Positions 63,845-64,000 of a stretch of 64,000 nt of DNA are shown piece by piece. The position numbers and the translations under genes are program-made. The notes below the pieces were generated by a model. The model did not search any database and was not told the DNA's origin. It was given only the letters and a program-made list of their open reading frames with translations. Source of the stretch: Maniola hyperantus. Taxonomy: Eukaryota > Arthropoda > Insecta > Lepidoptera > Nymphalidae. Each line of letters starts with the position of its first letter. Position 1 is the stretch's first letter. The stretch lies in NCBI RefSeq assembly GCF_902806685.2, contig NC_048561.1:4835157-4899156 (forward strand), given 5' to 3'.

Positions 63845-64000
63845 TTAATTACATAATTACATTTTAAATTGATTATAAAATTTTAATTAATTTTTTTTTT
63901 CATTTATTTAACCTTTAAATTTAAGTACCTACTTACCTAATTGTTACAGCCAATCTCTCCCGCGAACATATGGGTTTCTTGTATATATCGCAACGCATTA
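62213..64000 (-). CDS. Harbinger transposase (H4), exon 2 62213..63098 and 3' end of exon 1 63937..>64000
   Basis: Exon 2 starts after GTTGCAG with a codon-completing G: R-YLTTGSRMSDLH. Catalytic candidates: the Asp in ALDGKH, the Asp in SEADANVF (or VADAAFGI) and the Glu in YIESSFGILTNK. The end reads NEGSVPWQNSY. Exon 1 is visible only as its last residues (ERLAVTIR) ending at AG|GTAAGT; its beginning lies beyond the window. Exon 1 falls past the 3' end of the MADF gene, as in the other copies. AATAAA on the minus strand sits just after the stop, close to the MADF donor. Confidence 0.83.

Larger units (their letters stand above)
61752..64000 (-). mobile_element. PIF/Harbinger DNA transposon H4, cut by the window edge
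   Basis: One end starts after TTA (61749-61751) as AGGGCCTATTCAGTGCGACG, with GC-rich subterminal CGCGGAC/GTCCGCG motifs to about 61980. The other end lies beyond 64000. The orientation is reversed relative to H1-H3: MADF on plus, transposase on minus. The genes are interlocked exactly as in the others. No lesion seen in either gene within the window. Confidence 0.85.

Overview
This window comes from a lepidopteran (moth or butterfly) nuclear genome. The evidence is AT-rich intergenic DNA, spliced genes with GT/AG introns, short non-autonomous Helitrons with ends typical of Lepidoptera, an RTE LINE tail ending in a GAT microsatellite, a tRNA-derived SINE in three copies and many MITEs. I found no convincing single-copy host gene. 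Almost everything recognisable is a transposable element (TE) or TE debris, so this is a repeat-dense accessory region.

Layout. 0.85-3.3 kb: an intact PIF/Harbinger element (H1) with a perfect 50-bp TIR. 3.4-5.1 kb: a LINE ORF1-like gene on the minus strand, followed in frame, after one TAG, by an 84-bp coding array. 5.4-6.9 kb: duplicated coding debris, a BEL/Pao integrase tail and a decayed LINE ORF1. 7.4-10.9 kb: a 40-bp minisatellite and a Sola-like DNA transposon with a broken transposase. 11.7-12.9 kb: a Helitron fragment running into an 18-copy 59-bp array. 13.9-17.7 kb: fragments of USP-like, hAT, SINE, HARBI1-like, mariner, copia and P/THAP9 genes. 18.3-21.7 kb: an intact pogo-like element. 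22.7-27.0 kb: an RTE LINE end and a nested Helitron cluster. 28.4-29.0 kb: a MITE. 30.1-41.6 kb: a full-length LINE with a 12-bp target duplication, whose ORF2 is split by a head-to-tail pair of 2,965-bp DNA transposons. 41.6-48 kb: a THAP relic, several MITEs, a SINE and Helitrons. 48.6-51.5 kb: a decayed Harbinger (H2) sitting inside a Tigger/Jerky-like transposase. 52-54.4 kb: SWIM and Sola-like remnants. 54.4-57.0 kb: Harbinger H3, both genes intact. 57-61.7 kb: DDE, THAP, ISL2EU, mariner and LINE fragments and a SINE. 61.75-64.0 kb: Harbinger H4, cut by the window edge.

The most interesting system is shared by all four Harbinger elements, whose TIRs differ. Each has a two-exon transposase gene and an antisense two-exon MADF-BESS gene, and the two genes are interlocked. 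The second exon of each lies inside the intron of the other, and the two splice acceptors sit back to back over 36-121 bp. The transposase supplies the DDE nuclease; the MADF protein is presumably its DNA-binding or nuclear partner, as the Myb-like protein is in other Harbingers. The architecture is read directly from open frames and splice signals; the functional pairing is inference.
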